A stretch of DNA of 64,000 bases from Apiotrichum sp. Y4204 (taxonomy: Eukaryota; Basidiomycota; Tremellomycetes; Trichosporonales; Trichosporonaceae): NCBI GenBank assembly GCA_025531455.1, contig JAMYHL010000003.1:186001-250000 (forward strand), given 5' to 3'. Numbering within the stretch: position 1 is the stretch's first letter; every line of letters begins with the position of its first letter. The position numbers and the translations under genes are program-made. The notes below the pieces were generated by a model, which had not been told where the DNA came from, made no database searches, and saw only the letters and a program-made list of their open reading frames with translations. Positions 46,993-58,382 of the stretch are shown here, one piece after another.

Positions 46993-48214
46993 GGTAGAGG
47001 GCGTGGGGAGTGGGGTAGAAACAAAGAGCGACGAGGAGTTGGAGATAAGGAGCGAAACAGATGTATACGAGACGAGACTGGATGGGAGAAAGAAAAGACG
47101 AGAAAACTGCATCCTGTAGCATTCCTGTGGCTCGAGCTCAGCGACATGAAGACCCTCAGTCTCGAATAAACCTGCGCTAGAAGCACCATTTCTTGCGCTC
47201 CGCGTTGCCGTCGATATCTTTTCTTTGTATTGGATGTACCCTGCAGAGGCGCGAGGCGCGTCGCGTCCCGAAGCCCTAGCTCTGGCAGCGGGGGCGTTGC
47301 ATTCCTGGCTTCTTCCTGGCGAAGAGCCCGTTGACCCTGCCTTTGCGCTACTTGCTCGTGACTCTTCTTGGCTCGCTCAATGGCGTTGCCGCGGCAAATG
47401 GGACGTCAAAGGTTCGGACACGGAGGTGAAAAGGGAGTCAAAGGCAGCTTATTGAAGTGATATGAATAGCCCATAATCACCACAATAGCACCCTACCCGT
47501 TCACCCCATGCCGCAGCGCGGTTTGCTTAGTCCGTAGCGAGGAGTACACAGTGCGCAGATGCATCGCCGTCGACGTCGCCGTCGCAGCACGCACTGCGGA
47601 CCTACGTCTCGCATCGATGTAGCTGCGCAACGAAACCTGTATGTACGCGCTGAACGGCCCTGTCGTCGTTGCACGGACCCGCCTGCCCACCCGGCCAGCG
47701 CGGACGCGCTTGACGCACCAAACCCCGCCCGACCCCTCGTCTCCACACAGAGAGGATGGGCGAGGTATACGCGCGATGGACGCAATATACTCGCTGACAA
47801 CAAGCACCCGGCACCAGGCATCGTCAAACTGAGGTCTGAGACTGATGCTGGTTGCTGGCGCACGTACCACCTGCTGTGGGTAGGGACCTCTCAGAGCTCG
47901 ACCACTTGTTCCCACTCTCCTCATCTCCACAATCTGGCGTACAGCAAGCATATCTGTGGCCATATCGAACCTTGCGAATGCACAAAGTATCATGGACACA
48001 ATGGCATGAAGCGACGAGTTCCTCCGCCGGGTGTCGGACATTTCCGGTCGCCACCCGTTGACCTCTGTTGCCATTGCGTCACAGGCAGCCATAAGCAAGA
48101 GGACTGGACCGAAGCCAACAACGCCTCGAACAAACGCTTCTCACACACCACACCCACAGCTCGCAAGCTCACACCATCGCCCACTCCCACTCCCACTCCA
48201 GCTCGGAGCTCACC
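46993..48214. other. intergenic divergent region
   Basis: About 1.2 kb between divergent genes, with CT-rich leader for the GPI-type gene and CACTCCCACTCC-rich leader for the isochorismatase gene. Open frames of up to 219 codons lack coding character. Confidence 0.45.
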
Positions 48215-48803
48215 ATGACCGCCCTCCTTGTAATCGACATGCAGGAGTGGTTCGCCGTCCCCGCGGCTCCCATCCTGCGCAACACGAACACGCTCATCTC
48301 TGCGATCCACTCCCTCCCCTCCGGCCTGGCAGTATACACTCAGCACGGGCACACGCCCGCGCAGATCGCGGGCGAGGAGGTGTCCCAGCTCGTGCGGGTC
48401 TGGGGGCCGAATGGCTCGATTCATCGTTTCTCGCCGCAATGGGAGCTGCTGAAGCGTCTCGAGGCGCCGGCAGAGGGGGATATCAGAGTGACAGATAAAG
48501 ACACGTACGACGCGTTTATCCACACCAACCTGGAGGAGAGGCTGCGCGAGCGGGACGTCGAGAGGGTGATTGTGTGTGGCGTGCTCACCAACTTTTGCTG
48601 TACGTCCCCAAACCCATTTGCGATTCTCTCTGACGCAAGGCGAGACGACCGCGCGCTCGGCGTTCAATCGCGGCTTCGAGACGGTCCTCGTGTCCGACGC
48701 GTGTGGGGCGAGCGACGCGACGCTGCATGCGGGCACGCTGCGTGCGATTCGTGCAGGGTTTGGCGAAGTGCTCACCACTGCCGAGGTGTTGGAGAGGCTG
48801 TAA
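48215..48803 (+). CDS. isochorismatase-family cysteine hydrolase
   Basis: Exons 48215-48599 and 48640-48803 (40-nt intron) give 182 aa, normal for this family. The N-terminal strand carries the catalytic Asp in ALLVIDMQEWF; VYTQHGHTP follows. The nucleophile Cys lies in VIVCGVLTNFCCETTARSAF, completed across the intron (TNFC joined to CETTAR), followed by VLVSDACGASD. The conserved catalytic Lys is probably in DKDTYDAF. Members hydrolyse isochorismate, nicotinamide or small amides; the short form without extra domains is common in fungi and the substrate cannot be set. No signal peptide, so cytosolic. Confidence 0.9.
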
Positions 48804-49350
48804 ATGCATACATACAGGAGTGTTACGGTCATACACAGGGAGTAAAGTTCGGAGGGGAGGGGAAATGCTCGGAGTCGGTGATTATGGTCGGCTGCAGAGT
48901 CAGAGTGGATCTCGCGATTGAACCGTATCTGTGCACATGTGCCTCTCATCTCGAACTCACCGGCGCGGAAAGCTCCACAGCCGAGGGGTTGCCGGGGCTC
49001 GAGCGCGCACCGCCACCTCGAAGCACGAAGCATGCACCGTGATGCGCATTGGCCGGGTAGCCGAGCGGTCGTCCGAGCGGTGAGCGGTGCGAGCTGATGG
49101 GGGGGTGATAGTTTGATAGTCCGTCTGCGATCTGTTGCAAGGCAACTGGTCGGGTGTGCTGTGCTGTGTGCCGGTGGTAGGCGAAGGGCGGTGGTGGGGC
49201 CAATGGAGTGGTGACGGTGTCTCAGTGTGTGGTGCCGTGCGTCGGGCGTCGGGTGGTGTCTGGTGGCCACGGCGACTGAAAGGACGAGAAAGGATCACAA
49301 CGACAGATGCCGTGAATGGGGCTTGTCGAGGTATCGCGCAAGTCAGCCGC
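48804..49350. other. intergenic convergent region
   Basis: About 550 bp between convergent genes; no feature recognised. Confidence 0.4.
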
Positions 49351-49662
49351 TCACCACTCGCCATGCGCGCTCTTCTCCGTCTCGGCGCTCTTCTCGCCAA
49401 GCGGTATGGGCGGCGTGCGCGTGCGCTGCGGGCGCGCAATGCTGACTTCGGTCCCACACGAGCTTGGCGGCTGGATAAAGATGGTCGGCGGGCGGGTCCT
49501 GATGATCGGGTTCGCGGGGCTCGTTGTCGGAGCCGGTTTCGGTGGCGCGAGGAAGCCGCTGGCGGAGCGGACCATGACTTTGGGGCTCATGGGCCCGCTG
49601 AGGGGAGGCAGGTCGTCGTCGTACGGGTTGCCGATGGAGGACTTTGAGGACGCACAGCCCAT
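49351..49662 (-). CDS. small protein with myristoylation/palmitoylation N-terminus (103 aa)
   Basis: Single open frame of 103 codons starting MGCASSKSSIGNPYDDDLPP. Gly2, Cys3 and Ser6 with Lys7 match the N-myristoyltransferase consensus (MG-x3-S-K), and Cys3 next to the myristoylated Gly is a classic palmitoylation site, so plasma-membrane anchoring is predicted. The rest is Pro/Ser-rich with no domain, several SP/TP sites and possible SH3-type Pro motifs (RTRPPTIFIQPP). A donor-like GTGAGC overlaps the stop region, so an extra 3' exon is possible. Start supported by the motif itself. Function unknown; an adaptor-like signalling role would be inference. Confidence 0.6.
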   Translation of the reverse strand: MGCASSKSSIGNPYDDDLPPLSGPMSPKVMVRSASGFLAPPKPAPTTSPANPIIRTRPPTIFIQPPSSCGTEVSIARPQRTRTPPIPLGEKSAETEKSAHGEW

Positions 49663-50590
49663 GGTGGATAGAGAGGATGAGAGTGCGGAAAGGGCTAGCT
49701 GCTAGCTGGATAGTGTGCAGCGGCCGTGCATTGGAGAGAGGCCGTTGATGGAGGGATGGCAATGGCGCATTGGTGGGCTCCAAGCACAAAGTCTTAAGGA
49801 GTGTGACAATGTTCCATTTCCTTGTCTCCTTGTCTCTCATCGTCTCTTTGTCCTCCGCACCTCTGTCTCGCCCTCTCATCACATGCCGCCCCGCCTCTTT
49901 CGGCATCCCCTTTCGGCACCCCTGCGCCGCCTCCTGCGCAAGGTTCTGGGATCACCTTATTGCCCGTATGCATCCCCCCTCCGAGCTAATCACAGATTTA
50001 CAGCAGGGAGCGGCAAGGGGCGGCAGTGGAGGTGCGGAGACGCGGAGGCGCGGAGGCGAGCCCGATGCCGAGATCCACATGGGCACCCTCGGTGTGCCTG
50101 TTCCCGCTGTTCGAGCAGTTCGTCTCGCAGCTCGCAACCAATCTGCGTGGGCCCATTCATTGCCTCCCATCGGTCCCATCCGGATGGTGATGGCGCATTC
50201 CGACGCCGTCGACAGCGCCAGGCAATTGAAATCAAGAGTGCTCGAGTTCCGTAGATTCCGTATATCACGGCCCCGGCTGATCCGGGTTTCCCGATTCCTC
50301 CACATTCCAGTGCACGTTGAGCAGCTCACCACATGCACCACAACCATTGCGCAACGCAAACGAGTGGACCGAGTATATCACCGCCGCCCGCCACCACTTC
50401 TCACACTCCTCGCCAGTATCTCTCTCTATACCGAGATCCAATCCGCCCTTCACGCCAGCGACTCGGCATTGCCCACCAGCCACACTAGTATACTGGCGAC
50501 GCAGCCAAACTATATATACATACGGGCGAGTCGCCCTTTGGATAATACTGAGGAGACTACAGGCTGTGGACTACACCTGAAACTACTGAA
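49663..50590. other. intergenic region
   Basis: About 900 bp. A 293-codon plus-strand frame (49770-50651) starts from TTG, overlaps the 3' end of the MFS gene and has no domain; not accepted as a gene. TATA-like TATATATACAT occurs near 50511. Confidence 0.45.
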
Positions 50591-52236
50591 CTACTTGATG
50601 TACGACTCATGCCCAGACTCCAACTTGGCCACTTGGCTTGGGACTGGATAGATATCCTTGGGCGCGGAAACGATATCCTCCGAGTGCTGGTGTGCCTTCT
50701 CATGCCCAAGCTCCGAGCTTGCCTCGCTATCCGAACCCGGCGTCTCCTTCTCCTCCTCTCTCCGGCGTCCGTTGATTTTGAAATCCACAAACCGCGCAAC
50801 CGCAAGAGCCACGCCAACAGCAAGCACGGCGATACCAATAGCGAATGCACGGCGGTACCGCGGCTTGTCGTCCGAGCGGAAGATCTGCGCGCCGTAGATG
50901 CCTGCAGTATTGGCGCCCATGATCCCAAGCGCCATGGCGAGCGCGCGCTCCTCCGAGTCGTTGGCGGTCAGACTCAACCACGCAAGGTTCAGTGGGTGGC
51001 TGAACGTGCCGAAGGTCTGCGTCCAGATGACTCCAAAGTAGCGCAGGCCCTGCGAGCCCTGCTCGGTGAAGATCCGGTTGAAGACGTAGCCTAGGAGGTG
51101 GCACGAGAGGCCGGCAATGACCGTCTCCCCGCGGCAGTTGTACCGGTCCGAGACGTAGCTGAAGACAAAGGAAACAGGGACCTGGAGCCAGAAACCAACG
51201 GACGCGAGAGCATTCGACTTGAGGGCCGGGTATCCCATCGACGCCACGAGCGAGGGGGAGTAGGTGTCGAATCCGCGCTGCGGGCCGTTGTTACACAGCG
51301 TAATCAACACATGGAGCCAGATACGCCAGTTTTTAAACGTGCGCGCGAACGCGCCGACGTCGATATGGCTCTTCTTCTTGCCCTTGAGCGGGTCGTCCAT
51401 CAACACTCGGCCGCGGAGGATCTCGAGCTCGCGCGGCGTAAACCATCCCTTGTACCACGGCAAAAAGGCGGTGCGCGGGTCGTCGTACGAGTTGGGAAGA
51501 AAGAAGCCAAATACGAACCCACCAAGAATGGTAAACAGGCCCATGAGGGTGAAGAGCCAGAACCATCCTGGCTGGCCGCCGACGCCGCGCATGTGCAGAA
51601 TACCGTACGCGAGGAGCTTGGAGCTCGCCTGGCCGATCTGGTTGCCAAAGTAGAAGAACATGACGCGCTTGGCGGTTTCCGCCCGCGTGTACCATGTCGA
51701 AAGGGTCCAGAGGCCCCCGGGGATGAAGCCCGACTCGGTGAGTCCGAGGATAAATCGCGTCGCGATGAATGGGCCGTATCGCCGCTGGAAGGACTGGAAG
51801 GTGGACACGAGGCCAAACAGGAAAAGCTGCAGCGTGAGCCACCGCCCCGGGCCGACGCGGTACAGGATCATGTTGGAGGGCACCTCGAAAAGCACGATGC
51901 CGAGGGAGAGCATCTGCTGCCCGACGTTGAACTGGTTCTGCGTGATGCCCACATCCTGGAGGAAGCGGTCCGTCAGCGCGTTTGAGATGTTGCCGCGGTC
52001 GAGTTCTGGGGTCAGTGATGTTGGGGCGGTTCACGTACGGAGACAGAAGAAGCCGAGCGTCAGGATCGGCATGATGATGAGGTCCAGCCTGCGGTCAGTA
52101 CGCCACTCCTCTCTGATACTCACTTGCGCTTAGCGGCGCGTTCCTCCTCGTCGCTCCATGTGCGCTTGAGAGTAATCGCCTCCTCGTCCGCCCGCGGTGG
52201 GGGGAAGTACTCTGCCTGGGACTTTTCGAAACTCAT
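50591..52236 (-). CDS. MFS permease of the Dal5 (anion:cation symporter/allantoate) family
   Basis: Exons 52236-52124, 52088-52039 and 52005-50591 (introns 35 and 33 nt) give 525 aa. Spliced exons restore the first helix and the family motif LDRGNISNA, typical of the Dal5/vitamin permease group (TC 2.A.1.14). About 12 membrane segments follow, with FEVPSNMILYRVGPGRWL (helix 2-3 region), ATRFILGLTESGFIPGGLWT (the helix 4 motif), and a large cytosolic loop with DDPLKGKKKSHID. The C-terminus is an acidic cytosolic tail (SDSEASSELGHEKAHQHSED). Likely plasma-membrane, proton-coupled uptake of an organic anion such as allantoate, nicotinate, pantothenate or a dipeptide; the exact substrate is not readable. 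Confidence 0.92.
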
Positions 52237-53539
52237 CGTGGCAGTGGGGTGGGTGGTGGGCGTTCGGGATGGGAGAACACCTCGCTCGTCAGCAGTTATA
52301 TTCGTATTCATCCCGCCCAACATCCTCGCCTCGCCGAGACGTCCGCCCCGCGCATGGTCAGTCATGGCGACAACGGCACTTGCGATGGCGACGAACACCA
52401 CCATTGCGACATTTGACATTCACTGCCAAGACGGCCACACTGCCCAGCCAGTGCCGGGCTCCCGGGCTGGTTTACAACAGTCGCATCTTTGAGTTCTGAG
52501 GGATGAGATGACCGCCACCAATGGCCGCCACACCCAATCGTTGGGCCAGGCCGCCTCGTTCTGGCTTGGCATCGCTTGGCGAGGTGGTTTCCATTAAGCC
52601 CATTACACAATCGGAACTGAGGGATTAGGTGCACGGTCTAATAAGCCATTACCTTTCTTTGGCTTGGCATTTCGACAAGTGTCGCATCTCTGTCGTCTTC
52701 GATTGTTTTGGTTTTTGGACATGTTCTCTTGCATCTTGCTGTTTCCCATTGCGTGCTCTGTCCGAGTCTGATATATCTGCGATTGCGGAGCATTTTGCAC
52801 AACCCTCTTACATGATTATCACTGACGATCCATACTGTGTAACCTTGTACACTTTGCCAGAGTCGGATCCGACATCGGTTCTTGGAATGTACCATCTGGT
52901 CTGGGCTTGGCTTAACAGCTGCCGAATATCCGGGAGTCCACTCCGAGTCAGCTCGCCGCGTACCTCTCTTAGCTACATCGACTGGGCCCTTATGCGTCGG
53001 CGAGGAGCAAGAGCTACAGAAAGTAGTGTAAGGCAAGGATTGAGGCGCGAGGCGGGATGGCGCTGCCACCGCGCTCTGACCAGGCGCTAATGCGTCCCGG
53101 ACACCGGCAATAATGTGCATACTGGCGCCTTGATCGTATGTCTATAAACATTGAGACTTCCCCAACTTTGCAATATATTCCTTTCGTTAGGGACAGGAGT
53201 AAGATCAATTCCTTGGTTTGAAATGTTAGTTGCGGTTGACAGTTGTGCGATGTGAGAGTGACACCGCTCGTCACGTTTGTCATTCGGCGCACTTCATGGC
53301 CTCATGTAGCCTTACTTAATCATCCAAATTAGTGAGCTGGCAGCTCCATCAATAGCTGTCAGTATGAAGCGTAGGGCAGCGCACTACACGTCGCTACACA
53401 TGTCCATTTCTACCTCTTTCATATCTTTCTGGCCCTCCGTGTTTTGTGTTTACTTCTCTGGATTCTGGAACAATTTCGCGCCAAGGACCTCATTCAAGCC
53501 CGGGCCTGTCGTCAGCCGCGTCCCTTACTACCCCCCAAC
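52237..53539. other. intergenic region
   Basis: About 1.3 kb, AT-richer than the genes, with no supported coding exon. Promoter of the MFS gene is at the left end; the rest is unexplained. Confidence 0.45.
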
Positions 53540-54026
53540 TCACTGCTTCTCAAGCGACAAGGCCACAGGGTATCGGTTCTCCCACCCCTCCGCGTTCTGC
53601 AGCCAGATCTCGCTCTTCGGGGCCGGCAGCGTGCCGGGCGGGAAAATCCCAGCGTGGATGTAACGGTTCTCCGCGAAGCGCGCAACGATGTCAAAGAGGG
53701 GTCTGGAGTCAGCTTTTCTGGGCCATGCGCTTCCAGTAGGCAACATACGATCCACATGTAGGACAAAAGTGGCGCTCCACCTCGCCGCCCGTGCCCTGTA
53801 CGGTGTACGTCTTGGTCTCGCCGTCGACCACAAAGTTCTCTGCCTTGGGGTAGAGGAAGTAGCCCGCGAGATTGCCCGTGTTCCGGCGGCAGTCGTTGCA
53901 GTCTGCTGTCAGTGTTGTCAGGATTGGGGGCGTACGGCAGACGTGCAGGCCTGAGGTGCGGGCGGCGGCTGCGTCCGGGACGGTGATTGTGATGTTGCGG
54001 CAGAGGCAGGTGCCGGTGAGAGACAT
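53540..54026 (-). CDS. GFA/CENP-V-like zinc-binding protein
   Basis: Exons 54026-53936, 53902-53749 and 53702-53540 (introns 33 and 46 nt) give 135 aa, the usual size of glutathione-dependent formaldehyde-activating (GFA) family proteins. Zinc ligands appear in order: GTCLCRN near the start, HVCHCNDCRRNTG completed across intron 1, and HFCPTCGS completed across intron 2. The final segment, RYIHAGIFPPGTLPAPKSEI and WLQNAEGW, follows the family's C-terminal pattern. Members include bacterial Gfa and many uncharacterised fungal paralogues, so a formaldehyde-glutathione role should not be assumed. Cytosolic. Confidence 0.88.
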
Positions 54027-55644
54027 TGTGGATGAGGTGAGTGAGATGGTGAGGCCGTTTGAGGTCAGGGTGAGAAGTGAGTACTTGAGGACTTCGTGTC
54101 TTGTCTGTCTGAGATCGTTCTCCGTCGAGTTTTATATCGCTTCCCAGTGATCATAGCCTATCGCGTTTCTAAACAGCTGTACGTTCAGCCGTCTGCATCG
54201 CTCAACAACTCGACGAGTTCTGCTGTGAACATGAGCAAACAACCTGGACGTGGAAGCACGAGTCAGTCAAAGAGCTTTGGTGACAGTCTTGGTCAGCATC
54301 CGGCATGATCAGTCGGCAACTCGTAGGGCCAATCGTGAGTGACAATTGGCGACGGCTACCTTCGGCCAAGGACATGGTACAGCAGTCGACGTGGCACTGA
54401 CAGTGGAAGTGGACTATCTATTCCCAGTGGACTATCTCGGGTACTATCGTATCTCTGTGTTAAGCATGTGGGAAGTGGCTGGGTCCCAAATCGGAGTGGT
54501 GTTGCGTTGTTTGGATCTCGTACCCGGACGATGACTTCAGACGATAACTTCGGAACCCCCTCTGGTCAGTTGATCAGCTTCCGGGCTTCCGAGCCGACGC
54601 TTCCATCTGAGACCGAGTACGACGAGGCCGAGCTTCCACGTCCGCACTGCGTGCCACGTCACGAGTAGTGAGCTAGACACTGGAATCCAGTCGCTACTGA
54701 GATGTTAGTCGTCAATACATAGCTCACAGGTTGGATGGTGAGGTGCACGGGGTACAGTACAGTGTTCGTGCAAAGGGGAGACCAGTTTTAGGTGCGAAGT
54801 GCGTCTCGGGGGGTTCTCATCAATTCGTCCCCACACAATCTATCCATCCAACACACCCACCGCCTCCGAGTCACCCAACACATACACAGCCTCACCTAAT
54901 TTCTGTGGCGTGCGTCACGTTTCATACCCACCCTGCCGCGCCAGACGCGAGACAGTGCGGCCCGCCGACGGACAACGTACTTTGATGCTCGTCTTCTATT
55001 CTTCTGGCCGTGGATGATCCGTCCCGTGCCCTTAATCAACAGAGGGAGAAGAAGCTCGTCTAGTTCCTGGGCTTCGATTGCGGATTCTTGGCAGTTGGAG
55101 GAAGCTGTATCCCCAATGAGAGCAACATAGACATGTCAATTTGGGTGTTGGATGGCGAGAACTAAGCGTGTGATGGCGAGGACGATGGTGTCGATGTCAA
55201 GCGGCGTCTCCGAAAAATGACCCAACGACTCCAACCTTGTCGGAGCCGGAGAACGCCGATCCCAGGGATCGACCCCTATGATCCGCAGCAGTTGATGCGG
55301 CGATCAGGGGCAGTCCGTAGGCGGCGAGTACCGGTTTCATCTCCGGTCGTAACTCCGGCTAGCGGAACACAGCTTCTGCGCCCCGCGGGGCCTGTGCGTA
55401 CACAGCAGGTGACTGGACTCGAGTGGATCGCCCCCGCTTGGCTGCTCGGCTCCGCGGAGATGAGTCAACTCTGACTTCGACTTACCCCACCCAGCGTAGA
55501 TTCAGAGATCCACAGATCCAGAGATCTCGTTCACCTCCACTTTTTTTTCTTCTTGATATATTCGACGCGACGCGTCTCGATTCATCTCTTCATTCCTTCA
55601 GCATCTCTTCGACTTTCTATACCCATACCCATACACTCCCATTA
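54027..55644. other. intergenic divergent region with candidate drug/stress promoter elements
   Basis: No supported gene. The right half, upstream of the ABC gene, has eight GATC sites between 55258 and 55526, several CTCCGG/CGGAG triplets, TCCGCGGA (55451-55458), TGAGTCA (55461-55467) and a CT-rich leader. The left half shows nothing recognisable. Confidence 0.5.
55451..55467. promoter_or_regulatory. TCCGCGGA palindrome plus TGAGTCA site
   Basis: TCCGCGGA at 55451-55458 is identical to the yeast pleiotropic drug response element; TGAGTCA at 55461-55467 is an AP-1/Gcn4-type site. Both lie about 180-195 bp before the ATG of an ABC transporter. Pdr1/Pdr3 themselves belong to ascomycete yeasts, so another Zn2Cys6 factor would be needed here. 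Confidence 0.4.
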
Positions 55645-58382
55645 ATGACGGGGGCGAACGGGTCGGCTGACGCGACTTTCGCGAACGGGACCGCGAAGAT
55701 GTCGGACGAGAAACTCGTCAACGGCGAGCGGGGGGAAGGCGACATCGAGGAGACCAGCCCAAGCAGCGTCGAGGAGGATGTGTCGCCAGGACCCAGCGAG
55801 CTCAGTGAGAAGCAGCCCTTGATACCCCCGACCCCCACCCCTCCTCCCGCATCCAAGCGCTCGCGGCCACAGCAGCCGCGCTTCGCGACACTCACCCTCC
55901 CGCCAAAGTACGACCACCTGTCGTTGGTCACGCGCCTCTGGCTTCAGTCGCGCATTCCCGATCCGAGCGAGAAGCTTAGAGCGATTGAGAAGGCCAAGCC
56001 GACGTCGCGTGTCGGCTCTTCTGACGACGTCAAGGCCACCGCCGACGAGCCGCTCTTCCGCCTTGGTGGGCGCCGCCGCCCACTCACCATGGCGAATATC
56101 TGGATCTGGCTCGACCTTACCCGTGTGCTCGCGCCGTACCTCCGTGTCGCGCTGCGCCATGCCCACCCTCTCCGTCTTGCGATCTACTTGATCAAGATGG
56201 TGATGGACACTCTTCAGCCGACTATTAAGTGAGTGTTGAGCTTGTGTTGAAAGTGGCAATGTCGCTGATGGAAGGCTGTACGCTCAGTCGCAGCTGTACG
56301 ACGTTGTGGAAGAGGCTCTGCGTGGCAAGCCGGCGTCCTGGTCCACCGCTCTGCGGCTCGGCTCCACTGGCCTCATCTTCCGCGTCACTGACGAGCTGAT
56401 GAGCTCGTTCTTTACAAAGAACTATGACGCTTTGCATGTGAGTAGCACTACCATCCTGCCGCTCACACCAGAACTGGGTCGAGTTTGCGCTCGAAAAGGC
56501 ATACCTCACGATGCAGCTCGACGCGCCACTGCACTCGACAGACGATATCTCCCCCGTGCAGGTTTACGAGGCCGGCGTGTTTGCCGGCATGGAGACGGCA
56601 ATCAACTACAGCGACGGGCCGTGGGGCCTTGTGAACGGCATGGGAAGCGCATTCGCAAAGTCGGTCGACATTACGGCCAAGGTTGCGATGCTCGTGCAGG
56701 CGCTCGGCGGCATTGAACAGTTGAAGAAGATCCACGAGGGGCGCAAGGGGACACGCACGGGCGTGCTGCTCTTCCTCGCATTTGCGCCGACCATCCTCCA
56801 GCAGTTCCGCGAGCGCGCGTATCAAATGGTCTACGACGCTCGCAAGGACGAGCCGGATGGGCCGGACTATGAGCACCTGCTTGATGGCGCCACGGATATG
56901 GCGAAGTCCCACCAGTACAAGCAAGAGGTGATCCTCTTCGGCCTACGCGACTGGGTGCTGAAGCGGTGGGAGGAAGCGCGTGCCCTCGCACGCCGGTCCG
57001 ACGAGGAGAACCCTGATGCGAGCTGGTGGATAGGCCCGCTGTTTGGCTCCGCGGAGGACGTACTGCGCACGGTCTTCTACGTCCTGCTGGCGACCAAAAC
57101 GATCAACACGGGTCTAACCCTCGGTTCCATCCACCTGTACCAGAGCACCACATCGGGTATGATCTGGAGCGTACGCAGTCTTAAGCGCAGCATCGACCAG
57201 GCGTTCCAGTCCGTCTTCTATGCCGGCGCATTCGTGTCTGCCCTGGAACCGGTGATCCGCGGGCCAATGATCGACTACGACACTGTCCGTGTTGCTGGCG
57301 GGATGCGTATTGAGGCGCGGAATCTGTCGTTCACCTACATTGACGCCCCGGAACCGACGCTCTCGGGTGTCAACCTGGTTGTCGAGCGGGGCGAGACGCT
57401 CGCGATTGTGGGATACAACGGCGGTGGCAAGACGACACTTGTCAAGGTGCTCATGGGCCTGTTCCCGCCGGACGAGAACGGGGGCCAGCTGCTCTTCAAC
57501 GGTCGCCCGGAGGCCGACTACGACATGGCGACGGTGCACCGGCGGCAGTCTGTGCTCTTCCAGGATTTTGCAAAGTACAACTTCTCCCTCAAGGACAATG
57601 TCGCGATTGGCGATGTGGCGCGCGGCGACGACCTGGAGGCGATCAACGCTGCGATCGACGCGGGCGGTGCGCAGGCCGTCCGCGAGAAGGTTGGCCTCGG
57701 AGGTACTCTTGACCCGTACGGCGAGCCCAGGTCGTTCAAGAGCCGCGCGGTGAACTGGTACGACGCCGAGTACACCGACGATGAATCGGACGACGACGAG
57801 GATGAGAGCGAGAGTGAGAGTGAGAGGGAGGAGGAGAAGGCGGAGAAGGAGGACAAGAAGGAGGCGGCCGAGGCGGCCGAGGAGAAGCGAGAGGACGAGC
57901 AGGCAGAGAAGGCGGAGGAGAAGGTGGAGGAGAAGACCGAGGGCGGCGAAGGCGCGTCGACACCCACCTCGACGTCCAGCGCACCAAATGCCACCGGTGC
58001 GTCGACTCCCAAGAAGGCGAAGAAGAAGAAGAACCGACAGGAGTGTACGGCTCTCTCCGGCGGACAGTGGCAGCGTGTTGGTCTTGCGCGCGCGTTCATG
58101 CGCGCCGGCGAGGCCGATCTCGTCATTTTCGATGAGCCGAGTGCAGCGCTCGACCCGCGCGCCGAGGCCGAGCTCTTTGCGAACATCCACGGCCTGTCCC
58201 GCGCGGCGGGCTCGACGACAATCTACATTTCGCACCGGTTCAACACTGTGCGCAAGGCGGACAAGATTGCGCTCGTGGACGGCGGACACATTGCCGAATA
58301 CGGGACGCACGCGGAGCTCATGGCGCTCAAGGGGCAGTATTACGACTTGTTCACGACGCAGGCAGAGGGATATCTGGGATAA
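55645..58382 (+). CDS. ABC transporter with bacterial-type ATPase and acidic insertion
   Basis: Exons 55645-56228, 56275-56437 and 56472-58382 give 885 aa. A polar 80-residue N-terminus precedes one divergent membrane domain (about 150-510), then a single nucleotide-binding domain: Walker A GYNGGGKTT (about 563-570), Q-loop VLFQDFAKYNFSLKDN, signature ALSGGQWQRVGLARAF (about 776), Walker B LVIFDEPSAALD, H-loop YISHRF. This is a half-transporter layout that would dimerise. Between Q-loop and signature lies an insertion of about 107 residues (668-774) made of Asp/Glu/Ser then Glu/Lys/Ala repeats, ending in KKAKKKKN. The NBD reads more like bacterial exporters than fungal ABCB proteins. Substrate and membrane unknown. 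Confidence 0.87.

Noticed and set aside
47559..48218. 219-codon plus-strand frame before the isochorismatase gene
   Set aside because: Arg-rich start and low-complexity end overlapping the isochorismatase leader; no domain.
49770..50651. 293-codon plus-strand frame
   Set aside because: Starts at TTG, overlaps the MFS gene's 3' end, no domain, composition unlike the other genes.
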